Of a stretch of DNA of 64,000 nt, positions 23,890 through 35,672 are shown piece after piece; the stretch's first letter is position 1, and the number at the start of each line of letters is the position of its first letter. Source of the stretch: Uloborus plumipes (Eukaryota; Arthropoda; Arachnida; Araneae; Uloboridae); NCBI GenBank assembly GCA_038373865.1, contig JAXGGA010000072.1:124001-188000 (forward strand). The letters are read 5' to 3'. The notes under the pieces are model-generated. The model was not told where the DNA came from. It worked only from the letters and a program-made list of their open reading frames with translations, and did no database searches. Made by a program: the position numbers and the translations under genes.

Positions 23890-24440
23890 GCCCTCGTCCT
23901 TTCACTTTTGAACTTCAATGAACTAGCCACATTGAGTTATGACGAGAATTTTCGTTTAAACTTTTTGTTTCTGTTTCTCAGTTGAAAGAGCAATATAATT
24001 CAATTCTATTTTACTTAGAAAAATGCTTAATCTATTTAATGACGGAATACTTTTAAAGTCTAATTTTCACCAACTCACCACATTGGGCGATGAGGAGAAG
24101 TTTTACGGTAGCTTTCAATTTCTAGCCTCTTAGTTGATGAATCCCTTTAACTGAATTTTACTGTGCTAGAAAAATGCTTAGTGTTTTTAATTAAGTAATA
24201 ATACTAATTTCTATCTTCAATTAACTTGCCATAGAGAACGATGATGTTAGTTTCACTGGAACTTTTGTACTTCTGGTCTCTTAGTTAAAAGATCATTATG
24301 ATTAAATTTTATTGTACCTAGAAAAATATTTAATGTGTGAAACGATGCAATACTTTTAATTTTCGATAAACTCGCCATACTGAGCGATGACGAGAAGTTT
24401 AACTGAAACTTTTTACTTCTGGTCTCTCAGTTGACAGGTA
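23890..24440. repeat. Tandem array, unit about 152 bp, about 3.5 copies
   Basis: Anchors GCCACATTGAG (23926), ACCACATTGGG (24078), GCCATAGAGAAC (24231) and GCCATACTGAGC (24376) mark units 145-153 bp long. Each contains GATGACGAGAAGTTT, CTTTTT.CTTCTGGTCTCTCA, GTTGA, TTTTACT or ATTGTA, TAGAAAAATGCTTAAT, and ATACTTTTAA words. Divergence between units is substantial. No frame is conserved. Confidence 0.85.
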
Positions 24441-25588
24441 AAGGTGGGAAAGAAGGAAATGTTTCATTGTGGTCTACCGACCCCCCTGAGCGGTCATAGG
24501 TCAACCGGCATTACATCACTGGATGCTAGTGTCAAATCACAATCACGACATCGCAGAATGTCTCACTGGCGTGCTTTTTTATTTGACTCTTTTTTTTCCA
24601 CCTTTTCATCGAGATTTGTTTTTTTCTTCAGCAGGAGTACATTTCTTTTTTAAATAGTGTAACAAAAAATTCCTAAGAGTTTTTTTATTTTATTTAAGAT
24701 AGCAAAATTCTTCTTAGATGACTGTTTCTTTTCTTTTCACGTGAATTTTTCTTAATAGCTTGTAAAAAAACAGAAAGTGCGAAAGTATGATTAGAGTTAT
24801 TTATTACATCAGGAAAAATTCAATGACATTAACGTTATAAATTAGAGCTTTGTTAACTATAAAAATAATACAGATTTAAGAAAAAATTAAAGATTCAAAA
24901 ATCAAATTGATGCCTTTGACTAAATATTGATTTCGATTAGGACTGTTGAGAGAAATGTTTCGTAGATAAAACCATCAGGATTGCGTAAGATAAAAATATT
25001 TATCGAAATGCTTTCGAAGTTTTACAACTTCTAAACTCCACGAAAATAAATTTACAATAAAGAAGTAAATATTGTGACAAAATTGAGGCAAAATTTGAAT
25101 CAAAATTAGGTACCGATTATTAATGCTATTTGTTAATTAATCGTCTGGTTGTGTTTTACAGTTATTATTACCAGTTTATCAAAGTCGCAATATTTTATAT
25201 TTCTTTAAACTGCATAATTTAACTATCGTCTGCGATATTTTTTTTTCAAATGGCAACGCTAATAGAAATGAGAAAAGTTTGAATGTTTTGACGAAGTGTG
25301 AATGTAGGTTTTATCGCCCGTTGTTGGTTGGAGGATATTTTATGTGTGTAATTAAAATTATTTTAATATGCTCTACTACTATAATATAATGCAAGTAAAG
25401 TTTGATTTCCAGAAAAATTATAAAATAATACTTTTACCTCAATAACGGTTGTATCTTATCAGATACGCCTGTTACTGAGCAAAATATCTTACTTAAATAT
25501 ATTTTTATAGAAATATTCAAAATTCAATTGCATTACATAGCAGCAGAGTCCAGGTACCTCATAAAAGTCATGAAATGAAACAAGAACA
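24441..25588. other. AT-rich spacer
   Basis: A short GC-richer patch at 24470-24570 is followed by ordinary AT-rich sequence. No coding or repeat structure could be assigned. Confidence 0.45.
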
Positions 25589-25590
25589 TA

Positions 25591-27019
25591 CACTGGCGGA
25601 AAAAAAAATCCCAACACCAAGAAAAAATTGCCGTAGAGTAATGAAATTTGGGTAATGCAATTGTCTAGTTAACATGTTTAATTGATTAAATGTACAAGAT
25701 CACTGGCTAATTTAAGCTCAAGAAAATGCTGTGCAAATGTGAAATTATGTTAATTTAATAGAGGGTGTAACCTCCAGAATTTTGAAGGCAAGCCTGCAAG
25801 CGTGCATGCATTATGTCATACAGATGCCGAATGTCACTTTGTGGTATGGAGTTCCATGCTTGTTGCACTTGCTGTGTCAATACTAGGACAGTCATTACTG
25901 ACTGTGGATGATACTCGAGGTGCCATCCCATGATATCCCATACGTTATCAATTGGAGACAGACCTGATGATTTTGCAGGTCATGGTAACATGTCAGCACT
26001 CTGTAGAGCACATTGCGTTACAGCAGCGATGTGAGGGCGAGCGTTATCCGGTTGGAAAACGCCCCCTTGAATGCTACTCATGAAGGGCTGTACTACTGGT
26101 TAAATTAACAGACTGACGGCAAATTTTCAGTCAGTGAGTTTGGGATAACCACAAGAATGCCCCTGCTGTAGTAGGAAATTGCTCCAGAGACCATAACTCC
26201 AGCTGTGAGTCCCGTTTGTCTAGGCCGTAGACCGCTTGGATGCAGGCGGTCCCCTGGCCTCCTTCTGACCAATATACAGCCACCACTGGCACTAATTCAG
26301 AATCTGTTTTCATCAAAAATTACAACAGATCTCCACTCCGACCTCCAGTGAGCTCTGTCGTGGCACCACTGCCGTCGGAAAAGGCAATGGTTTGCAGTCA
26401 ATGGAATACCGGCTACAGGCTGCTTGGCTCGGAGCTGTCCTTGAAGTGAACAGTTTCTTACCGTTCCTTGGGTCACGACGGTACCAACTGTAGCTCGAAT
26501 GTCAGCTGCAGATGCAGTACGATGCGCCACAGCCGTACGCAAGATTCGGCTATCTTCCTTCTCAGTCGTGCCACGTGGCAGCTCGGAACTCGATCTTCTT
26601 GAGGTAGTACCATCCCTTGCCCATAGCTTCCAATATTTATGCATGGTGGGAACATTCCTACCCAAGTCTTTCTGCAATATCGCGAAATGAAAATCCACCT
26701 TCTCTTAGCCAATTTGTACTACCTCGTTTAAACTCGGTGAGCTGTTGATAATGGCTTCTTCGTCTTCTTAAAAGGTATTCCTGGCTAACATGAACGCAAT
26801 TCGCCCAATTTCACGGAAAAATAATACACACGAGCTTCACAACACGCTTTTAAAACAAGCCTTATTTGCATGTTCTGAGTGACGCCAGCTGCGCCACACT
26901 TATGGGCGGAACACGAAATTTCAATCGATGTCATCTTTCAGTTGTATAAACACGCCTACCAAATTTCGTTTATCTAACACAAGTCTTTCTTGGTGTTGGG
27001 ATTTTTTTTTCCGCCAGTG
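25591..27019 (-). mobile_element. Tc1-type transposon, 1429 bp, perfect ends
   Basis: The first 31 bases (CACTGGCGGAAAAAAAAATC, then CCAACACCAAG) are repeated exactly inverted at the right end. TA dinucleotides flank both sides (25589-25590 and 27020-27021). The minus strand encodes a Tc1 transposase with frameshifts and a stop, covering nearly the whole element. The near-full length and identical ends suggest a comparatively recent insertion, although the coding region is already dead. Confidence 0.95.
25756..26772 (-). pseudogene. Tc1/mariner-superfamily transposase, frameshifted
   Basis: Order on the minus strand: RRRRSHYQQLTEFKRGSTNW with a helix-turn-helix segment (GGFSFRDIAERLG), then after a frameshift near 26662 NVPTMHKYWKLWARDGTTSR. 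Next come a GRPR-like linker (LPRGTTEKED), RTAVAHRTASAADIRATVGT and RAHWRSEWRSVVIFDENRF. The last holds the first catalytic Asp of the DD34(D/E) core. A further frame change near 26300 follows, then FQPDNARPHIAAVTQ with the second Asp. A TGA in the LPWPA-like segment is followed by SPIDNVWDIMG and the terminal SGGYTLY with stop TAA at 25756-25758. The first Met codon appears to be ATA. At least two frameshifts and one internal stop rule out an active protein. Confidence 0.92.
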
Positions 27020-27021
27020 TA

Positions 27022-29879
27022 TTTGGAGTCTTTTCACGGTTTTTAGTACACCAATGATGCTCCTGTTCTTGTTGCCGTGAAATCACCCTAACGCCGGTTA
27101 GAGTTGCGTATTGAGATGCATTGTTATTTATTGGGCTGTTCACATGCGACGTGCGATTTGCTGAAGGAAAGTTTTTCTGACAACGGAGACAAAATTCATT
27201 AGTTGAAGAAGTTTGAAAACAACCCTTGGATTTAGAGCACTGCTCATACAGGAGACGAAATATCAAACAATCTTGTTGAAAAGAGCAATGGTTCGAGAGA
27301 AACGCAAAAAGAAAAAAAAAAAAAAAACTTGGGTAAGTAATATGTAGAGTGAGCACATATGATGGACTCGACTTCAAAAAATCATACTTTCAAAAATACT
27401 GCACACGTTATAATAATAGATACATGCATTTATAGAGAAATATATCAGTTTTATTTTCTTTTTTTTGAGCAATGACTAATTATTATTTAATATTATTTAG
27501 CCGTATTTGCAGTTGTGGTTCTTTTTCAGATTTGAGTCGGAGCCTCTTTACTTGTACACTTGCTCCTAGTGCAGGTCCTGATCTGGTCCTCGGCCCCAGC
27601 GCCTCGTGGTGGTGGCGTTCATCTCCTAATACACACAATACTCCACGCATTTACGCATGCGTCAGGTCTTATCTGGTCTTAACAAAATATGGGTGTAAGG
27701 TAAGATAACAATAAGGAGAAGAATAATAAAAAACATTTTGAACCGTATCAAACAACGTGAAACGATGCTAATTTCAAATACATAGTTTAGCTGAAAATGT
27801 CAAAAGGATACAGCAAATGCAAGTTTTAAATTGAAAACTTCGGAAAGTTATCACCCACAACTCATCTACACTTTTTTAAGTGGAACTGTTCGCAAGTGCT
27901 ATTCGCGGTTTTCATGGACGGACAGCAATTTGTTGCAAATTCGTGCATTTGCAACGTTGCTTTTCTAACTGCTATTTTGTGCTACAAAGGTATTTATTTA
28001 TTCATTTATAAAAATTGCATAATATTTTTTCAAATTCAAAATGTCTTAATTTATGAATCATTGAAATTGTCTTTAGTCAAGGAGAAAAAAAATACAGTAT
28101 GCTCCGTGAGTCAAAAATGTTCTAGAAGTGTGACAGGAAGAATAAGACACGAATGTTCTTTCCAAGCGATTCTTATCAGTGCTCCGCACATCCTCCAGGT
28201 GGTTACACTACTGTCCACTTCCATGAAAAACAGGTAAAGGTTGAATTCGTTTTATCACTTCATTCACACCCGTGTAAACCTATCAAAACTGCCGATGCCG
28301 CTGTTTTTTGAACATTTCTTGAGATATCGGAGACGAAATATTTCAGAAAACTTCCCTCTCCTTTTACGTGAATAATCACTGAACCGAGTAGCAGTAAGAA
28401 AGAACAACTTCGTAATGCACAATTTTGCACCTAATTGCAGACAAGAGTTTCGGGGTTGTAAGGAATTAATTTTCAATGAAGAAAATTGTGAGCTTACGGG
28501 TGTAATAACGGTTTTTTCTTGACGAGAGTTATGTAATAAATTTTGATTCAAGGTTTCATTTGGTCCTCGTTATTTCGTTAACAATAATTTTTACTGTTCC
28601 ACTTTGCTGCTTTTCTCATTTGATTTTACATCCAAAACCTCGCATTTTCTGCACTGAAAAATGGCTTCCTTGAAACCCCGAAACACGTGCTCAAATTAGT
28701 TTACAATTTGTGCATTTATAACGTTGAATCTCCTACTGTTCATTCAACACAAAGGTGTTTATTTTGCTTCGTTTCACTAAACTGGCTTATTTCTAGCTGC
28801 CTGCGAGGCACATAGCTTTCAGAGTCTTAAATGTGTATGATATTAAGATCCTAGAATAAGTCAAATTTGGCACGTAAAAAATTTCCAAAACGCACTTTTC
28901 CCCAGAAATAGTTGGACAACTTGCTGTGGTAAACTGAAACCTAGATGGATTTTGCCAAAAAAATAAATGAATACTACTACTACTAAGAATAAGTAAGTAC
29001 ATAAGTAAATAAACAAAACAAAATAAAATATTGTGGAAAGTAAAAACAGGGAAGATTTTGAAGCATATAATCTATGTGGGATACATTGTTTTCGGAGGTC
29101 AAACTCAAGAGCTGCAGAAACAGTGAAGAAAAAGAAATGTCTCAGGGATACACGAAAATACGGTATATGCGGTTTTTTTTCTTGTTTGGAAGACTGTTGA
29201 AAAAGGAACCAGGAAACATTTAATGTAAATATTATTGTAAAATGAAGTGCTTAGAATACAAAGAAAATTTTGCAGCACTTAATACCCAAAAAGTGAATGA
29301 CTGCTGAGCTAATCAGAATACTCTGTGTTTCATGGTTCAAAGCATAAACTGAGAGTTTTGCTACCCCACCTAGAAATATCTTTTGGCATAGTGGTTAAAG
29401 TACTAGGCATTGAACAATGAGAATGTAGTATTTTTTATCTGCTCACTCACATCATAGCATGTAAACTGCCAACAACGTATGTCACAACTTTAGTTTTTGT
29501 AGGTAATTTTTTTACGATGAAATGGGATTTTACGGTAATATTTGCTGGCAACACGGATGCCAGTACGTTTACATATTTACCGTAAATTTTCAGACTTTTT
29601 TTATATATTATAGAGAAAATGCGTATGTTTCCATTAAGAATATTCGCTAAATAAAAATTATTTTTATCAAAGTCCGTTAATTGGACTCTGCTATATTTAA
29701 AACCAAGGGACCATTCTTCAATTATTTTATTGCCATCTCTCCATTAAATTAAAGTTTTTCCTTAAGTTCTCTCTGAAATCCCTTACAAAAGGATTTCTTC
29801 TAACCTTTTTTTTTTCTTTTTTGGTCTTTTAAACCTTAGTTTGAGTTTAATATTTGATGCAGAATCTTTTACTCTGTGT
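27022..29879. other. Long segment without an assigned gene
   Basis: Mixed AT-rich sequence. GC-richer patches at 27530-27680 and 28100-28230 contain frames of 78 and 113 codons that match nothing I recognise. A 66-bp imperfect palindrome lies at 29528-29593 (TTTTACGGTAA..CTGGCA, then TGCCAG..TTTACCGTAAA), possibly a tiny MITE. Nothing else is supported. Confidence 0.35.
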
Positions 29880-30260
29880 CGCATGATAAAGAGCAAATGC
29901 AATTCTAGCCGGCTTAATAGCCAATCCTCATTTGCCCAGCTTCCGAATGAAGTGTTAACGGCTCATAAATGATGAATGTGCATTGCCGAGCGCTATAAGT
30001 AGCTTGATTTAATCCAATCCTCAAACTAAATATGAATGCGCATGGCTTCGACTACAAGCCAAAGATCTCTAATCCCTCTTAAATACACAGATACAGCTAT
30101 TTATTTAAGAGAGCGTAAATGTGTGTGCTTGCTGTTCCCCCGACACTGGGTCTGCCAACGAGACGAATTTTATTTTTAATTTAAAGTACATTACGTCAGA
30201 TGCGCTATTAAGTAGCCCTTTTTCCACACTTGTCAGTTGTTGGATCAGGCGCTGGGGGAT
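29880..30260. promoter_or_regulatory. Candidate conserved noncoding element
   Basis: A block of about 380 bp of complex, non-repetitive sequence with no homopolymer runs sits in AT-rich repeats. It is dense in words typical of developmental enhancers, such as CATAAATGATGAATG, GCTATAA, TTAATCCAATCC (K50 homeodomain-like TAATCC) and TATTTATTTAAGAG. It has no coding frame and no inverted ends. The call is inferred from texture only; conservation cannot be assessed here. Confidence 0.3.
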
Positions 30261-31489
30261 ATGAATTTTTCAACGTGATCGTGCCATTTTTCTTAGTTTT
30301 CTTTTTACCGAATTCGCTTATTTACGTTAATTATACTTGTTTTCTTTTACAGTATTCATTTATTGCAGAAGTTTCATTTTATCTTAGCAATGAATAAAGC
30401 AGAACCTTTTTTATTCCAGTCATATTACTGAAAAAAAAAAAACAATAATAATAATAAAAAAAATCATACATTGTGTAAAGTTATAATGAATATTTACTTT
30501 CTATATTTATTATTTTGCTATGCTGATAATTCACCCACATAAAAATAAATATGGGGCGGTCAATAAATGAATGTTACTGAAAGTCGTTAAGGAATCCCAG
30601 TTTCTAAGAGATTTTCTAGTAATCGGGGTTTTTTTAGTTTCTGCTTTTTTACGGTGTACATTGTTTCTATGTGTGTCTGTGCTATGTGTCCATTTCATTT
30701 TGCTCAAAATATATGGCAATTCCCTCCCCCCTTTTTTATACTTAAAAATGTTGTATCAAAAAAGAAAAATAGAGCTTCCCCATGACAAGTCAAATCACTA
30801 TCCTAAATCAATAACGGGGTTATTACAAATGTTAACAAAATATTAACTATATTTGAAACAGAAAAAAATCCTTCATGAAACTCATCTTTTTCCACGACAT
30901 ATCGTCTAACGTAAAGCACGGTGCTGCTGAAGACTTCATAAAAGCATTTATCTGGATCAAAATGACAAATATGAAACTTGAGTTCACTTTAATAGTCATT
31001 TTTAAAAGACATCATTAATTAGGTAACTTAACACGAGGTTAAATATATTTAAAGAAAGTTTCAACTGGAGGATTTATGATCACAACGAGTTTTGTATGCA
31101 AAAACCAGTTAAAAATAAAAAGAAAAGTGAAAAATGATAAGATTAAAACTGCATGCTATCAGAAACATATTTTACTCCCAGTCTTCCAACACAAACACCA
31201 GCTCTTTACTCTTAGTGTTGAAACTGAATCAAGATAAAGCAGGCAGCCACGTTCCACAACCCATTTTTTTTTTTTTTTTGAAAAGAAACGAAACGGGAGA
31301 CTATGATCAGGGTCGTAACCTTCAATGGAATGCCTGATGCTTAATCCCTTGATCACCCATGGATAATATCAGCTCTTACTATACTCCGGATAAGTAGGGG
31401 AATGTGAGGATCAATGTGAAATAGTTAAGATAAATTACATTTTACGAAATGAACTATTAGGAAGCTTATTTTGAAAATTGCAATACATA
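30261..31489. other. AT-rich spacer with orphan TA-element end
   Basis: Microsatellite-like A/T tracts at 30430-30465. At 31395 an orphan TAGGGGAATGTGAGGATCAA followed by TGTGAAAT resembles 14638. No partner end and no gene were identified. Confidence 0.4.
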
Positions 31490-32522
31490 TCTATTTAAAA
31501 TGAACTGTTGTTTTTATAGTATAATACTATCAACCGAGATTCAGTTTAAAACTTTAAAATGCACAGTAATAAACTGTAAAACTAGCAATTTTACAATTTC
31601 TTACTATAGAGTTAGAAGTTTTGCAGTTTATTGCCGTAAAATTTAGCTGTATTATGCTGTAAAAACAACTGTATAACACTGGCAGCAGAGATTCCAGTTT
31701 AAAACTAAAATGCTCGGTAATAAACTGCAAAATAGCAATTTTAGTTTATCACTGAAATTACAGCTTATCACTGTAAAATTAGCAATTTTTACAGTTTATT
31801 AAGGCTCGACCGATGCATCGGCCAGGCCGATGCATCGGCGCCGATGGTTGAAAATTTTTCCATCGGCCATCGGCATCGGCAGCCGATGCTAACTTGGGAA
31901 AAACATCGGCCCATCGGCCTCGAAAGCATGTAAATGCCGATGCCTGGCCGATGTTTAAACAAAAAAAAGTTTTCTTAAGAGGGAATTTTATCTTCTCTAA
32001 TTTTTACTTCACAATTAAAAGTATGTGCCCCATGTGATTTTAAATTGAGTGGCAACGGGACTAACACAGTTCTGGGTTTTGGAATTTTCCAAATCGGGCA
32101 GATACCGAAATTTTCACAACACAGCAGACACTTTCCGAGCGATCTCTTTGATGATAGTTTTTAGAATTACAGTAAAACCTCTGAATAGCAAAATTAATTT
32201 TTGCGCGGTTTTCCTTTTTATTTTCTTTTTTCTTTCTTTTTTCTTTGTGTGCATGTGAATGAAAGCCTTTTTTTTCTTTTTAATTTAAAAAAGATATTAG
32301 CCAGATGAATTTGGCAAACACATTTATTTTAAGAGAAGAAGGGATCTATGCTGTAAAATTTCGAGGAGGGCCCACCTCTGGTTTCTCTGTTATGTGATAA
32401 GATCATTGTTTTTATTTTTCTTTTCTGAAATCGAATATTGTGTTACTCAATTCTAAATTATCAAGTCTTGAATTGAATATTGAAGTTGTTACGATGTTCT
32501 CTTTAAGTCATATTCGTTTAAG

Positions 32523-33260
32523 CAGGAGTGCCCATCCGGGAGGGTCATGGCCAGTGGCGTACTTAGGGGGTGGGCTGATAGGTCTGCAGCCCCAAACAAA
32601 TTTTTAAAATTTAAGCTGAAATCATTTTTATTTATTTTCATTTATTTATTTTTTCTTTCTTGCTGAAATCAGAACACGAGAATTTCTTTTGAAAAAAATT
32701 AAATGGGGCAAAATTAAAAGAAAGGGGGGAAAAAGTTAATTCCTCCTTCTTTTTTTAAATCTCTCCATTTTACTGTATGTGACGTATATGGTTATCCTAT
32801 AATTAACTTTTGTTGACAGTTTCTCCAAATATGTTTCAGAAACATTGATTAATTCTTGTTCATTCATCTAATTCTGTTAAATAAATTTCAACACATGTGT
32901 GGCTGAAAACCAATATTAGGAATATAGTAAAATAAATGGTAAAATTAATACTAATTAGGCTCAAATTAACAAAAATATTGCATGCACTTGCTTCAGGAAT
33001 ACTTTCTTTAATAAAGAAAAATTTTCAAATTTAAATTTTAACATTTTCTTTTTGCATCAAAACGCTTTACTTTTGTATTTTTTCCATTTGAAATTAGCAT
33101 TGACATCAGAAATTCGAAACATTTTTTAGCTGCATTTCATGAGGTGCCCCGCCCCCTCCTCTCACAGAGTGTCCGCTCAGCCCCCCCCCCTGAAATGATT
33201 TGTCTGCGTACGCCGCTGGTCATGGCCTATACTTGCCCGTCTATTTTTTAACAGTTGGGG
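32523..33260. mobile_element. Possible older hAT fragment (CAGGAGTGCCCAT end)
   Basis: CAGGAGTGCCCATCCGGGAG at 32523, continuing across the nested insertion as GGTCATGGCCTATACTTGCC, resembles the CAGGGGTGCCCA start of Buster-type hAT elements. No matching right end was found. 33440-33540 (CCCATCTCCCCCAAAGGCGA) may be a second relic of similar type. Confidence 0.3.
32552..33218. mobile_element. Nested hAT MITE, 667 bp
   Basis: Begins CAGTGGCGTAC and ends GTACGCCGCTG (one mismatch over 11 bp). It is flanked by GTCATGGC at 32544-32551 and at 33219-33226, a perfect 8-bp duplication. G-rich and C-rich tracts lie just inside the ends (GGGGGTGGG near 32566 and the C-run at 33181-33190). The interior is AT-rich with no coding. 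It sits inside the 2.8-kb hAT and is therefore younger. Confidence 0.9.
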
Positions 33261-34819
33261 TGTTGGGGGGGGGGGTATTTGCGGTTTAGTTTTCATGTTG
33301 GTCTCCGTGCTATTTAGATTTGTTCTCCGGCTTGGCTCTTGGGGAGCTGGGACTACCTTGTGTTCAAAGCAAAAAAAAAAACTTTTCCCAGTGACATATC
33401 CTGATATTTCTTGGCCATGAAACGTGAAACTAACAAGAATTTATGTGTATACATAAACTTGCCCGCTTCCCATCTCCCCCAAAGGCGATGGCACACCCTC
33501 TTCAAATTCTACAGAACATCCCCCCCCCCCAAAAAAAAGAGATAAAAAAACATGCCTACAAATTTATGCCCCTAAAAACTTCAATGGGGCACTCTACGTT
33601 TTATCAAGTAACCATTTCAAGTGTTTTTGCCAAATTGGCAATCTCATTATCATTGTATTGACAACTAATAAAGTTTTATAAGTAGAGTTTCTAGCATTAT
33701 TTTAAATCTACTTTTAATTCATTATTTTACTACCAATGTATTAAATGTATTATATTTCGTATTTTAACCTTTACTAATCATCAAAAAACAGCACGGCACC
33801 GCCAATTGTTGCCAAAATTGTGGTCAGATCACAAAACGTAAGTACTGAAAGAAGTTCAAACCGCACGTGTTAGCTCTTTGCTTTCTATGGTATTATTTTG
33901 ACTTTGGTGTTCTTGTTGTGACTTTGCTGTCGAATCATCGAACGAATCGAAAGAATTACTGCCAAGACGTCGAGTGCTCTGCTTACATAGTTAAATTTAT
34001 TCATGAGTTCCCACTTTTTCTTTTTTCCCATAAATGGAGATTAAATTACCACACTTTTACAAAATTGAATACATTGAAAATAATAAATAAATAAATAAAA
34101 TAAACTATTAGTGCATGAATGGTATTTCAAAAAAAATTTTTGTTTACTTTTGTGCAAAAAAATGCTCAAATTTAGAAAATATATAAATTGTGTAGTTTTT
34201 TTTTTTTTTCAATGTTTCTTATATTTTTCAATTAAAGTAATATTTGAAAATTTAGGTTTTTATTAATGGAAAACAAGTATGTGCAGGAAAATCTAGTGAA
34301 CACTAGATCGAGTGATAGTAAAATAGCAATTTAGGCCAAAATCTGAATGACTTTATCTTAATGATTACAATTATCCTGGATTCGTGGAAATAAAAGTAGA
34401 ATGAAAAAAAAAAAAAATGTGATCCTTAAAATCTACTATAAACATTTATTTTTCTAATCGTTTGATTTTTTTTTGCCATCGGCCATCGGCATCGGCCATC
34501 GGCCGATGGAAAAGGAAAATAATCGGCCATCGGCCATCGGCCAACTTTGAACAATCGGCCAACAATCGGCATCGGCCCATCGGCCAAAATATGCCATCGG
34601 TCGAGCCTTACAGTTTATTACCATAAAATCAGCTGTATAATATTGTAAAAACAACATTAATTTTTACAGTGTACCTGTCAATACCTATCTCTCTATTTGC
34701 GTGAGTTAAAAGAAATGAAAACCCCTTCCATGAAAAATCTCTCACTACGCCGATGTCACCTGCAACATGTGTCGTATGAATTTTAAATCATGCTTTCAAA
34801 TCCTGTTATATATCTTGAC

Positions 34820-35440
34820 ATGCGAAATGTGAAAGCGAAACTACATGTTTAGTCTCAGTTGCAAAGAGAACCAATAAACTTCATTTTGATATGGTTCAGC
34901 TTGTGTAACTGAAAAATAAATTGAAGAAAATAGGAAAATAAAATGTTTACTCCATTAATGCATCCTTTTTACCAAAAACAAAAAGTCAATATGTGAAAAA
35001 AAAAAAAACTCCATGTTCAGTATCAGAGCTTCAAGAAATGAATGAACTTCATATAAAGGTCGTTCAGCTCGTATGAGGGAAAAGTAAATTGAAGAAATGA
35101 AGCAAATAACGAAGATTTTATTCTTATATTAACGTTCTTTTCAGTATAACTCAAAATACAAAATGTGAAAGATAAACTTCATATTCTGTCTCAGATACTT
35201 AAGAAATGAATACTTTTCATTTTACAACGGCTAAACTTGCATAAATGAGAAATAGATTGAAGAAATGAAGCAAATAGCGAAATTTTTCTTTAGTAAAATT
35301 ATTTTCGATAAAACGTAAAATACAAAATGTGAAAGATAAACTTCATACTCAGTTTCAGATAGAAACGAATAAACTTTATTGTTTGGTTGTTCATCTTGCT
35401 AAATGAAAAATGAACTAAAGAAATGAAGCAAATAATAAAG
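34820..35440. repeat. Tandem array, unit about 166 bp, 4 copies
   Basis: Each unit has GTGAAAGATAAACTTCATATTC (varied), CAGATA or CAGAGC, AATGAATAAACTT, a TTGTTCAGCTTG-like word, GAAAAATAAATTGAAGAAAT and GAAGCAAATAA. Starts are at about 34829, 34995, 35166 and 35328. The last two units are the most similar. No open frame is shared. If the downstream exon is genuine, this array would be intronic. Confidence 0.85.
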
Positions 35441-35672
35441 TTCCTACTTCAATATTAACACATTCTCTTCCACAAAACTAATTATCTGAAGCAAAACCGT
35501 ACCAAAGAAACCGTACCATCTAAGAAATGAAGTAAAATTAAATCCAGCAAGTTGGTTATTTCCAACTTGTAAATCAATGTCCAAGTACAGGTGTGCTGCA
35601 TACAATGATAAGCGTTTCATTTCTTTAAATGACATCTGCCTCGAGTTTGGAGAGAGATGCGAGTGTACTTAC

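Larger units (their letters stand above)
31800..34610. mobile_element. Non-autonomous hAT element, 2811 bp, CATCGGCC-rich
   Basis: Starts TAAGGCTCGACCGATG and ends with its exact inverse, CATCGGTCGAGCCTTA. CAGTTTAT at 31792-31799 is duplicated at 34611-34618, the 8-bp duplication of hAT insertions. TAAGG fits the usual YARNG start. Both subterminal regions are packed with CATCGGCC and GGCCGATG words (31811-31950 and 34477-34590), which look like clustered transposase-binding sites. The interior has no hAT transposase block, only AT-rich sequence and a nested 667-bp element. Confidence 0.9.
31490..34673 (-). mobile_element. ACAGTA-family MITE copy 5, split by a hAT
   Basis: The left part (31490-31799) and right part (34611-34673) are one ACAGTA-family MITE in reverse orientation. 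The left part has GTTTTTATAGTATAATACT, CAGTTTAAAAC and AATGCACAGTAATAAACTGT. The right part ends ATTTTTACAGTG followed by TA. It was broken by the 2811-bp hAT at 31800-34610, so the MITE is older than that hAT. Confidence 0.85.

Noticed and set aside
31159..31356. Minus-strand peptide with RHSIEGYDPDHS that might be the next serine-protease exon
   Set aside because: In the frame required by the upstream exon phase a TGA appears after a few codons, there is no NDIA-like motif, and an A/T run interrupts it.
32552..33218. Telomere- or rDNA-related G-rich and C-rich tracts
   Set aside because: The tracts are the subterminal parts of a hAT MITE with an exact 8-bp duplication.
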